From Antricoccus suffuscus (GTDB lineage: Bacteria; Actinomycetota; Actinomycetes; Mycobacteriales; Antricoccaceae): DNA of 64,000 nucleotides. Shown here in pieces: positions 34,850 to 42,549 of this stretch. The stretch covers positions 62,001 through 126,000 of the forward strand of contig NZ_PVUE01000012.1 of the NCBI RefSeq assembly GCF_003003235.1. The letters are read 5' to 3'. Under the pieces are notes generated by a model. That model was not told where the DNA came from. It saw only the letters and a program-made list of their open reading frames with translations, and made no database searches. Numbering within the stretch: position 1 is the stretch's first letter; each line of letters opens with the position of its first letter. A program made the translations under genes and the position numbers.

Positions 34850-35635
34850 ATGGGACTTGTACTCTTGGACATCGATAACGGGATCGGCCGGCTACGGCTG
34901 AACCGTCCGGACCAGTCCAACGGGATGACGGTGCCGTTGCTGCGGGCGTTGTATGACGCGCTGATGGAATGCCATGGCCGCGCGGATTTGCGGGTTTTGA
35001 TCCTATCGGGCGAGGGCCCCAACTTCTGCGCCGGTGGGGATATCAAGGATTTCGCCAGCAAGGGTGAGGGGCTGCCGGACTATCTGCGGCAGGCGACCTC
35101 CTGGCTGCAGATCTCGACCACTGCCTTGATGCGGTTGCAGGCGCCGGTTATCGCGGCTGTGCACGGGTTTGCGGCAGGCGGTGGTGGATTCGGCCTCGCG
35201 TGCGCGGCCGATCTTGTGGTGGCGGGGGAGTCCGCGAAGTTCCTTCCCGGCGCGACCCGTGCGGGGATGGCCCCGGATGCGGGAGTGTCGGTAACCCTCA
35301 GCAGGCTTGTGGGGCTGCGTCGCGCGATGGAGCTCGTACTTCTCAACCCGATCTTGAGCGCTGCCGAGGCGAAGGAGTTCGGAATCGTCAACCGCGTCGT
35401 ACCGGACGACGAGCTCATGGATGCCGCCCTCGACCTTGCTCGCGAGCTGGCGGCCGGTGCACCGCGAGCGCTCGCCGAGTCCAAGCGGCTGCTGTGGGAC
35501 GGCGTGGGCCGCTCGGTCGAGACCGCGTTGCCGGATGAGTCCGCAACGGTGTCCGCGTTGTCGGGTACCGCCGATGCCCGCGAGGGGCTTGCTGCGGTCA
35601 TTGAGAAGCGCGCACCGAAGTTCACCGGACGCTGA
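34850..35635 (+). CDS. Enoyl-CoA hydratase/isomerase of the dioxygenase cluster
   Basis: 261 residues. Crotonase motifs: LNRPDQSNGMT, SGEGPNFCAGGDIKDF, AVHGFAAGGGGFGLACAADLVVA, and RAGMAPDAGVSVTLSRLVG, where Asp replaces the usual second Glu. Acts on a CoA ester, consistent with the CoA ligase in the opposing unit. Followed one base later by an SDR gene, so the pair could hydrate and then oxidise a beta-oxidation-type intermediate. The upstream operator copy suggests control by the neighbouring TetR. Confidence 0.9.
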   Translation: MGLVLLDIDNGIGRLRLNRPDQSNGMTVPLLRALYDALMECHGRADLRVLILSGEGPNFCAGGDIKDFASKGEGLPDYLRQATSWLQISTTALMRLQAPVIAAVHGFAAGGGGFGLACAADLVVAGESAKFLPGATRAGMAPDAGVSVTLSRLVGLRRAMELVLLNPILSAAEAKEFGIVNRVVPDDELMDAALDLARELAAGAPRALAESKRLLWDGVGRSVETALPDESATVSALSGTADAREGLAAVIEKRAPKFTGR

Positions 35636-35636
35636 T

Positions 35637-36374
35637 ATGGCAAGTCTGCGTGGGCGCACCGCGATCGTGACCGGAGGTGGTCGCGGTATAGGAGCTGCGA
35701 TCTGCCGACGACTGGCTCGCGATGGCGCGCAGGTCATCGTCGTGGACCGCGACCTCGAGCCCGCCGTCTCGATAGCCGGCGAGGTCGGAGGCGAGGCCCT
35801 GCAGCTGGACGTCAGCGAACCGGCGGCCGTCGCGGCGTCACTGTCCGGCCGTGACGTCGACATCCTGGTCAATAACGCCGGCTACGACTCGTTCGCGTGG
35901 TTCACCGACGTGACGCCCGCGCAGTGGCGACAGCTACTCGCTGTCAACCTCGAAGGCGTCTTCGCGTGCACGCAAGCGGTTTTGCCGCATATGCAGAGCC
36001 AGCGGTTCGGTCGCATCATCAACGTCTCGTCGGAGGCCGGCCGGATCGGCTCCTCGGGCAACGCCGTCTACGCCGCCGCGAAAGGTGGTGTCATCGCGTT
36101 CACCAAGTCGATTGCCCGCGAGAATGCCAGGTTTGCCATTACCGCGAACGTCGTATTACCCGGGCCTGTGGACACCCCGCTGCTGGACGAGATCAGGGCG
36201 ACCGGTGAGCCTGGGGAACGCATGATTGCCGCGATGAGAGCGGGCACCCAGCTCGGCCGGCTCGGCACTCCCGACGAGATTGCCCCGGCGATAGCGTTTC
36301 TGGCCTCAGACGACGCGGCATACGTCACGGCCGAAGCTTGGGGCGTTTCAGGCGGGATGGGGATCAGCGGCTAG
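35637..36374 (+). CDS. Short-chain dehydrogenase/reductase (FabG-like)
   Basis: 245 residues starting ATG 35637, one base after the crotonase stop; longer in-frame extensions (to 35421) run through the crotonase gene and are rejected. TGGGRGIGAA cofactor loop, NNAG, S..Y145-x3-K149 active site (VSSEAGRIGSSGNAVYAAAKGG). FabG/BaiA-like enzymes oxidise 3-hydroxyacyl-CoA or cis-diols. It is the best candidate for the missing dihydrodiol dehydrogenase of the Rieske pathway, or for the beta-oxidation step after the crotonase. Confidence 0.9.
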   Translation: MASLRGRTAIVTGGGRGIGAAICRRLARDGAQVIVVDRDLEPAVSIAGEVGGEALQLDVSEPAAVAASLSGRDVDILVNNAGYDSFAWFTDVTPAQWRQLLAVNLEGVFACTQAVLPHMQSQRFGRIINVSSEAGRIGSSGNAVYAAAKGGVIAFTKSIARENARFAITANVVLPGPVDTPLLDEIRATGEPGERMIAAMRAGTQLGRLGTPDEIAPAIAFLASDDAAYVTAEAWGVSGGMGISG

Positions 36375-36424
36375 TCGGTCGCAGGCGCACCGGCTTTCGA
36401 AGGCCGCGCCCGATGCCGTGCTGA

Positions 36425-37216
36425 TCACAGATCGAAGGTCTGGTGTGCCAGCTCGGTGACGAGCTTGTCGGACATGCCTCGGGTGGCGACGGCCCGAGAG
36501 TCACGGGTAACGGCGAGAATTTCGTACCCCTCGAGCCAGGTGGACATTCGTGAGTTGACCGACCCGGTCACCATGAGGGCGGTGGCCGCGATATCGGCGG
36601 TGACCAACGACGGCCCGACGACCGTTACTTGCGCAAATCCGGTCGCCGGCGCGCCAGTGTGCGGGTCGATAATGTGGTTGCCCCGGTGAGCGGAGCCAGA
36701 GGTGGCGACCGCGCCGCCCGGGAGCTCGAGTATTGCCAGCAAACCGCTGGGGTCAAGCGGATGCTCGATTCCGATCCGCCACGCGGGCTGGTCACAGGAC
36801 GCGTGAAGGACGATGTCGCCACCGGCATTGAGGTAGTACCCGACCCCCAACGGCCGCAGAAACTCGGCGGCGCGCGCGGCGGCCCAGCCCTTGACGATTC
36901 CCGCAGGATCCACGATCCCGGAATGGCGTACGTCGAATGCGCCGTCGGTGATGACGCGGATCTCTTCGGCGAGGTCGAGTACCCCGTCGACATCGTTACG
37001 TTCGTCCGGTTCCAAGGGTTCATCGCGGTTCAGGCGGGAGATTGCGCTGTCGGACTTGTACGTACTGAAGGTGGCATCGGCAGTACGCAGAGATTCCCAT
37101 ACCTGTTCGACCGCCGAATCGAGGCGTTCCCGGTCCGCTGGGCCCCGGACGTGCAAGCTGAAAGGGAGGCCCATGATCATCTCGTTGAACACCGACAGCG
37201 GGGCCTCATCGGTCAC
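36425..37216 (-). CDS. apbE: FAD:protein FMN transferase (ApbE)
   Basis: 263 residues, no signal peptide, so a cytoplasmic or Tat/Sec-independent form. Motifs: ITDGAFDVRHSG, AGIVKGWAA (flavin pocket), YLNAGGDIVLH, and the metal site around TADIAATALMVTG with DPHTGAPATG before it. ApbE splits FAD and attaches FMN covalently to a Ser/Thr in SGAT-type motifs. Its target is very probably the FMN-binding protein immediately upstream (same strand, eight bases apart). Confidence 0.92.
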   Translation of the reverse strand: MTDEAPLSVFNEMIMGLPFSLHVRGPADRERLDSAVEQVWESLRTADATFSTYKSDSAISRLNRDEPLEPDERNDVDGVLDLAEEIRVITDGAFDVRHSGIVDPAGIVKGWAAARAAEFLRPLGVGYYLNAGGDIVLHASCDQPAWRIGIEHPLDPSGLLAILELPGGAVATSGSAHRGNHIIDPHTGAPATGFAQVTVVGPSLVTADIAATALMVTGSVNSRMSTWLEGYEILAVTRDSRAVATRGMSDKLVTELAHQTFDL

Positions 37217-37223
37217 TGGATGC

Positions 37224-37703
37224 TCATTTCAGACCGGCGAGATCGAGCGCGGACTGCAAGGAACTGAGATAACCGTCGGTCGTGTGCGTCGCGCCGCTGA
37301 CACCGTCGATCTTTGTTCCTTGCGCCTTGAGGACTTCGGTCCGCAGTATCGGTAACGCGTTCGAGTTGATCGACTCGGTCCGGCCGCCGGCGGTTGGATA
37401 GGTGATGGCCTGGACATCTGTGATCTTGTTGCCGGTCACAACGATCTGCACGACCATCGGCCCGTAGCCGGTCTGCACAAGCTTGCCGTCGACCTTCTTC
37501 GACGTGCCGGCAGCCGAACCGCCGCTTGCCTGAGGTGTTGCGGCCCCCGCCCCCGCGCTTTGGCTCGGGCTCGTTGTCTCGACGTGCGCGGTCTGCGATG
37601 CGGAGCTTGTCACGGCCGCCGGGCCGAGGGAGCTGGTGCGGTAACTGAACAACAGGAACAACAACGTAAGCGTGGTCCCAATAGCGAAGGCTATTCGTCT
37701 CAT
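37224..37703 (-). CDS. Membrane-anchored FMN-binding protein (NqrC/RnfG-like domain)
   Basis: 159 residues. An N-terminal hydrophobic helix (residues about 5-22) acts as membrane anchor or uncleaved signal, then a Ser/Ala/Thr-rich linker of about 45 residues, then the FMN-binding fold ending GVSGATHTTDGYLSS. The Thr in SGAT is the expected covalent FMN site installed by ApbE. Such proteins relay electrons outside the membrane. Sits between the ferric-reductase-like gene and apbE. Confidence 0.9.
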   Translation of the reverse strand: MRRIAFAIGTTLTLLFLLFSYRTSSLGPAAVTSSASQTAHVETTSPSQSAGAGAATPQASGGSAAGTSKKVDGKLVQTGYGPMVVQIVVTGNKITDVQAITYPTAGGRTESINSNALPILRTEVLKAQGTKIDGVSGATHTTDGYLSSLQSALDLAGLK

Positions 37704-37734
37704 CGGGGAGTCCCTCCTCTAGTTATATTCGGCA

Positions 37735-39201
37735 TCAGGTAGCGAACCTCTCGCAGTGAATCTGCGCGGGTTTTACACCGGCTTCGGCAAGCGACTTGCG
37801 GACTGCGCTCATCCAGTCGTCGTTGCCGCATACGTAGACCGCGCGTTCGTCGATGTCCGGCGCGAGGTCGCGCAGGACCGCGAGCGCCGGCCGCGACGTG
37901 CTCGGTAACCAACCACCGGCTCGGCCCCGGCGACCCACGAGCTGTATCAATCGACAGCGGCCGGACCGCGCGAGATCGGCGAAGTCGTCCACAAAAAGCG
38001 CGTCTCGATGACTGCGAATCCGATGCGCGACCACCACGGACGGACGCAGGAGCCCGCCAGGTCCTCCGGCTGGCGGCTCGGCGCAGATTGACTGTGCAAG
38101 TCCGCGCATCGGCGTGATACCCGCACCGGCCGCGATGAGCAGGACGTCGCGCTTCGTGCGCCGGTCGGCCGTCATGGTGCCGTACGGTCCTTCGAACAGG
38201 ACCGGCACCCCCGGACGGAGCGACCCGATTGCGTGGCTGCCGTCGCCGGCCTGCTCGACGGTGATCCGCAGACTGTCGGGGTACGGGCGGGCCGAGATGG
38301 TGTAGGGATGCGCGCGCGACCACCCGCGGCCGGATAGGAAACGCCATTGACAGAACTGGCCCGCCTGCAAGCCCATGCGATCAAGACCGCGACCGGACAT
38401 CACTACCGAATAGACCCCGGGCGCCTCGGCAATCACCCCGGAGACTCGTAGCTTGTGCCGGACCGACCGCCACAATGGAAGGACTATCCGAAAGGCGATG
38501 ATGGCCCCGGCTGCCAGCCCCCAGAGCCCCCACCAGAAAATTGAAACCGTCGTCGACGAGGTGAAGTCCTGACCGGTCCACAGCTGGTGAGGGAGGGCGA
38601 GGCCCGCACCCACGTAGGCATACAGATGCAGCAGGTGCCATGACTCGTAACGCATCCGCCGACGTGCCGCCCTCAGCGACGTCGCCACGACCATCACTAG
38701 CGCGAGGGTTCCCGCTACCGCCAGCAGAACGCCTGGATAGTTGACGACGAAGTCCCACGATTGAGCCAACACGTTTGTGGCGCTCGACTGCGCGTAGCCG
38801 ACCGTGACCAGGATGATGTGAGCAATCATCAGGTTGAACGACGAGAAGCCGGCCCAGCGGTGCCAGCGTGTGAGTCTGTCCCGCCCGATTGCGCGCTCCA
38901 GCCAGGGGACACGCGCCATCGTGAGCACCTGGATGAGTAGAAGATCCGATGCCAGCAGTCCGGTGACCCGGCCCAACGCGGTCGTCGTGGAACCCGGTAG
39001 CGACGTGCTTGGCAGCCCGCTGTTGGTCAGCCACAGGACGACCACGCCGATCAAACTCGCAACGGTCAGAGACCACGCGACGGTGCGGACCCGCCGTTCT
39101 CTGCGTACGCGGTCGGCGGGTCGGTACTCGTAGGCGTACGCCGAAATGGGCGGTGTGCGTCGCAGGTCCGAGTGCGCCCGGGTCCCGAGTGTTCCAGTCA
39201 T
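37735..39201 (-). CDS. Ferric-reductase-like membrane oxidoreductase with FAD/NAD domain
   Basis: 488 residues. About six membrane helices carry paired histidines (RWHRWAGFSSFNLMIAH and SWHLLHLYAYVGAGLALPH), the likely b-type haem ligands of ferric reductase/NOX-type proteins. The C-terminal third is a ferredoxin-reductase module: FAD motif AHPYTISARPY and NAD motif LLIAAGAGITPMRGLA, ending CERF. Predicted to move electrons from NAD(P)H across the membrane to the FMN-binding protein encoded downstream. Divergent from the response regulator. Confidence 0.9.
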   Translation of the reverse strand: MTGTLGTRAHSDLRRTPPISAYAYEYRPADRVRRERRVRTVAWSLTVASLIGVVVLWLTNSGLPSTSLPGSTTTALGRVTGLLASDLLLIQVLTMARVPWLERAIGRDRLTRWHRWAGFSSFNLMIAHIILVTVGYAQSSATNVLAQSWDFVVNYPGVLLAVAGTLALVMVVATSLRAARRRMRYESWHLLHLYAYVGAGLALPHQLWTGQDFTSSTTVSIFWWGLWGLAAGAIIAFRIVLPLWRSVRHKLRVSGVIAEAPGVYSVVMSGRGLDRMGLQAGQFCQWRFLSGRGWSRAHPYTISARPYPDSLRITVEQAGDGSHAIGSLRPGVPVLFEGPYGTMTADRRTKRDVLLIAAGAGITPMRGLAQSICAEPPAGGPGGLLRPSVVVAHRIRSHRDALFVDDFADLARSGRCRLIQLVGRRGRAGGWLPSTSRPALAVLRDLAPDIDERAVYVCGNDDWMSAVRKSLAEAGVKPAQIHCERFAT

Positions 39202-39267
39202 CTGTCCTCTGCCATCTCAAATATTGAAATCGCTGGTGTTCTGTTCAAGCCTGCCCGCGCGTTCTTA

Positions 39268-39288
39268 GAGAATTCTCAAAATCTGAGA
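39268..39288. promoter_or_regulatory. Palindromic elements upstream of the two-component genes
   Basis: GAGAATTCTC (39268-39277) is a perfect 10-bp palindrome; overlapping it, TCTCA-aaatc-TGAGA (39274-39288) is an inverted repeat. They lie between the ferric-reductase start (39201) and the response-regulator start (39302), and are candidate OmpR-type binding sites. Confidence 0.5.
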
Positions 39289-39301
39289 GCAAACTGATGA
39301 A

Positions 39302-39997
39302 ATGAGTAACTCGACGGCGGCGGAGTCGAACTGGACTCCGTCCGCCCGCCTGCTGCTGGTGGAGGATGACCGCGAACTTGGACCGCTCCTGGTCGAGGTG
39401 CTGTCCGAGACCTACCAGGTCGAGCATGCGCGGGACGGGCAGGCCGCCCTGCACCTAGCGCTGACCCGGGACTTCGACGTCATGATCATCGACCGAGGCC
39501 TCCCGGCAATCGAAGGACTGGAGCTGGTCGCGCGGATCCGGTCGAAAGGTCTACACACCCCCATCCTGGTCCTGACGGCACGGGGCACCCTGGAGGACAA
39601 GGTCGACGGGCTGGATGCCGGCGCCCACGACTACATGGTCAAACCGTTCGAGATCGCCGAGTTGCTCGCCAGACTGAGAGCGCTGAACCGGCGAAACCAT
39701 GAATACGCCGCAGACGAACTTCGGGTCGGTAGCCGGCGGTTCGCCGTAACTGAGCGACGGGTGGTGACGGGCGACGATGATGAGGTACAGCTGTCTGGTC
39801 GAGAAAGTGCGCTGCTGCACGCGCTCGCGCGCCATCCTGGACGAGTGTTTACCCGCACCGAACTGATCGGGCTTGCCTTTGACCAAGACGATCGCGAAGG
39901 CATCGTCGATACCTATGTGTACTACTTGCGGCGCAAGCTTGGCCGCGGCGTCATCGATACGGTCCACGGACTGGGCTATCGGCTCGGTGACTCGTGA
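39302..39997 (+). CDS. OmpR-family response regulator
   Basis: 231 residues. Receiver domain with acidic pair LLLVEDD, phosphoacceptor D64 (MIIDRGLP), switch Thr region LVLTARG and VKPFEIAEL, then a winged-helix DNA-binding domain (RESALLHALARHPGRVFTRTELIGLAF, VYYLRRKLG). Its stop overlaps the GTG of the histidine kinase. Adjacent and divergent to the flavin electron-transfer genes, so it likely controls them. Confidence 0.93.
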   Translation: MSNSTAAESNWTPSARLLLVEDDRELGPLLVEVLSETYQVEHARDGQAALHLALTRDFDVMIIDRGLPAIEGLELVARIRSKGLHTPILVLTARGTLEDKVDGLDAGAHDYMVKPFEIAELLARLRALNRRNHEYAADELRVGSRRFAVTERRVVTGDDDEVQLSGRESALLHALARHPGRVFTRTELIGLAFDQDDREGIVDTYVYYLRRKLGRGVIDTVHGLGYRLGDS

Positions 39998-41007
39998 ACG
40001 GCGCTAGCGCGACGACCGTGACGGGCGCGGACCGGCCCTTGGTGCGCTCAGTAGCCAGGCGGGTCGCCGTCCAGGTGGCCGTCTCATGCGCCATCGCGGT
40101 CATTTTCGTGGCCGCGGTTGTATTTCTCCTGACCGGATTCCATCACCACCGCCCTGGCGAACCCCCAGGGGACGACAACTTTGTTTTTGATGCGGTGTTG
40201 ATCGCGGGGGCGGTCGGCATCGTCATCGCCGGAATCATTGGGTGGGTTGCCGCGTTGCGGGCCGTGCGGCCACTGTCGGACGCGTTGGCGCTTCAACGGC
40301 GCTTCGTGGCGGATGCGAGCCACGAGTTGCGTACCCCGCTGACCATTCTTCACACCCGAGCTCAAGTTCTTGACTACAAGGTTGCAGTCGACGATCCAGC
40401 GAAGCCCCTTATTCGGCAATTGCTGAACGACAGTCGGGTGCTTGGCGAGGTTATCGACCAGCTGCTCCTCAGCGCGCAGATCGGTAACGATCCCTCGCGT
40501 GCGGAGCCCGTCGATGTCGGTGCGCTTGTCGACGACGTAGTGAGCTCGATGTCCATGCTGGCCGAGCAGTCACGGCTGAGCATGGTCCGACAGGTCGACG
40601 CCCGGCCCGTGGTTGCGGGCTCGCCGGTCTCGTTACGGCGGGCCCTGCTGGCCCTTGTCGACAATGCGATCTCACACACCCCGGCGGGCGGCACCATCTG
40701 GGTCAGCGTCACGCCGGAACGGGGCAGCCAGGTCCGGCTTAGGGTTGCCGACAACGGGCCGGGCGCCGATCCGCGAGACCTGCCGAGGCTGACCGAACGG
40801 TTCGCTCAGGGACGGCCGGTAGGTTCCGAACCTGGGGATACCGATCGGACGGCAAAGCGCAGGTTCGGGCTTGGCCTTTCGCTGGTCAGAGAAATCGCAC
40901 ACTCTCATGGCGGGGTTCTGGAGATCGGTGACCGTCCGGGCGGCGGCTTCGCTGCCTCAATCCTGCTCCCGGGTAGCGGTCGGAAGCTTCAGGCCATTCC
41001 GCACTGA
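39994..41007 (+). CDS. Sensor histidine kinase
   Basis: 337 residues starting GTG 39994, overlapping the regulator stop. Two membrane helices (residues about 27-49 and 65-88) with only about a 15-residue outside loop that contains HHHRPGEPPGDDN, a His cluster. Then dimerisation domain with H110 (DASHELRTPL) and an ATPase domain (NAISHTP, DNGPGADP, GLGLSLVREIAHSHGG). The tiny extracytoplasmic loop makes intramembrane or metal sensing likely. No HAMP domain is obvious. Confidence 0.93.
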   Translation: MNGASATTVTGADRPLVRSVARRVAVQVAVSCAIAVIFVAAVVFLLTGFHHHRPGEPPGDDNFVFDAVLIAGAVGIVIAGIIGWVAALRAVRPLSDALALQRRFVADASHELRTPLTILHTRAQVLDYKVAVDDPAKPLIRQLLNDSRVLGEVIDQLLLSAQIGNDPSRAEPVDVGALVDDVVSSMSMLAEQSRLSMVRQVDARPVVAGSPVSLRRALLALVDNAISHTPAGGTIWVSVTPERGSQVRLRVADNGPGADPRDLPRLTERFAQGRPVGSEPGDTDRTAKRRFGLGLSLVREIAHSHGGVLEIGDRPGGGFAASILLPGSGRKLQAIPH

Positions 41008-41041
41008 CATCTCATCTGCCAAATAGCGCATGACAACCCAC

Positions 41042-42460
41042 TCAGCCTGTGCCGGCCGTAAGTGGCGGGATGTTCTGGTTTATATGCAACAGATTTTGTG
41101 GGTCGTAGCGACCCTTGATGTCGGTGAGCCGGTCGTAGTTGGCGCCGTACGACGCTTTGACTCGGTCGGCGCCTTCGTCCATCAGGAAGTTGATGTAGCC
41201 GCCGCCGGCAGAGGTCGGGTGTAGCGCCTCCCAATAGTCACGTGCCCACTGTGTGATCGGGCCCGCATTCGCGGGGTCAGGATCAACGCCGACGATGACA
41301 CCCGCCCAACCGCCATCTCGATAGGCAAACGCCGTGGCCTCGCGGTCGACACGAGCGGCAGCCCCGTCGATGGGGTAGAGGTGCATTGTGGAATGGCCGG
41401 TCGGAAGCATGGCGCCATACTTGCAGTGCGCCTCGATTGCCTCGTCTGAGATGTCGCGGAAGAAGTCTGAGCGCCAGTACCACTGCAGGCCCGCTGGATA
41501 TAGTCCGTCGAATGCGCTCTGCAGCGTGTTGAACGGCATCTCGTGGATACCGATTACCAACGGTGAACCGTAGCTCTTGATCGGCTCCAGAACTGTGTCG
41601 GCACGATCGTGTGAACCGGTGTAGCACCAGACGATTCCGCAGGCCTTGCGCCCCCAGAACTGCTCGGGGAACGGTGCGGCCGGCGGAATCGTGAGTAGTC
41701 CGATCCAGCCACTAAGCTCTTCGGGCAACGACGGTAGCAACTTGCGGTACCAACGCATAACCGAAGCCGTGTCGGCGATGTCGTAGAGCACTGGTCCGCC
41801 AATGATTGCCCCGTGATTGCCAATGTCATGGCAGCGGAAGGTAAACGACGTGACGACACCGAAGTTGCCGCCCCCACCACGTAGTGCCCAGAACAGATCC
41901 TGATGTGAAGCGTCGCTGGCAGTGACCAAGGATCCGTCCGCGAGTACGACTTCAGCGGCGAGGAGGTTGTCGACAGTCAGGCCGAAACGTCGGGTGAGAT
42001 AGCCGACGCCGCCACCGAGGGTCAGGCCGCCCACGCCGGTGGAAGCCAGGAAACCCGAGGGAGTCGCCATCCCGAACGGCACGGTGGCGTGGTCCACGTC
42101 GCCCCATGTGCATCCGCCGTCGACGCGCACGATGTGATGTGCTGGATCGACCGTGGTACTGCGCATTAATGACAGGTCGATGACTAGCGCGTCGTCCCAG
42201 ACGCCGAGCCCGCCTGCATTGTGGCCCCCTCCACGAACCGCGAGATCGACTGCGTGTTCGCGTCCGAAACGCATGCACGAGACCACGTCTGCGGTATCAC
42301 GACAGAAGGCAATCGCCGCTGGATGCTTATCAATCATGGCGTTGTACACCGCGCGCGCCGAGTCGTACTCGACATCGCCGGGGGTGATGACAGGTCCACG
42401 CATAACGGATGCGAGATCCGTGAATGGCGCTGACGTGGGCTTAGTGTCGGTAGTGGTCAT
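41042..42460 (-). CDS. FAD-linked oxidase (berberine-bridge-enzyme-like)
   Basis: 472 residues from ATG 42460 (AAAGGAGA ahead; the longer frame to 42736 overlaps the regulator gene and is rejected). PCMH/vanillyl-alcohol-oxidase FAD domain: LAVRGGGHNAGG, whose H80 is the expected 8-alpha covalent FAD site, plus GGGVGYLTRRFGLTVDN, where no cysteine for a second bond is seen; C-terminal BBE box GGGYINFLMDE and YDRLTDIKGRYDPQNLLHIN. Oxidises a carbohydrate, alcohol or alkaloid-like substrate with O2. It follows the large regulator and is likely its target. Confidence 0.92.
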   Translation of the reverse strand: MTTTDTKPTSAPFTDLASVMRGPVITPGDVEYDSARAVYNAMIDKHPAAIAFCRDTADVVSCMRFGREHAVDLAVRGGGHNAGGLGVWDDALVIDLSLMRSTTVDPAHHIVRVDGGCTWGDVDHATVPFGMATPSGFLASTGVGGLTLGGGVGYLTRRFGLTVDNLLAAEVVLADGSLVTASDASHQDLFWALRGGGGNFGVVTSFTFRCHDIGNHGAIIGGPVLYDIADTASVMRWYRKLLPSLPEELSGWIGLLTIPPAAPFPEQFWGRKACGIVWCYTGSHDRADTVLEPIKSYGSPLVIGIHEMPFNTLQSAFDGLYPAGLQWYWRSDFFRDISDEAIEAHCKYGAMLPTGHSTMHLYPIDGAAARVDREATAFAYRDGGWAGVIVGVDPDPANAGPITQWARDYWEALHPTSAGGGYINFLMDEGADRVKASYGANYDRLTDIKGRYDPQNLLHINQNIPPLTAGTG

Positions 42461-42549
42461 GACCGTCTCCTTTGTGCGTGGCTTGCGTGACTTGCGCATG
42501 CCCACATTAGGAATCGTGCGTTCCCAAAACGTTCGCGAAACGGCGTCGA

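Noticed and set aside
35421-35636. N-terminal extension of the SDR at 35637
   Set aside because: It would run in another frame through the crotonase gene; ATG 35637 matches the SDR family start.
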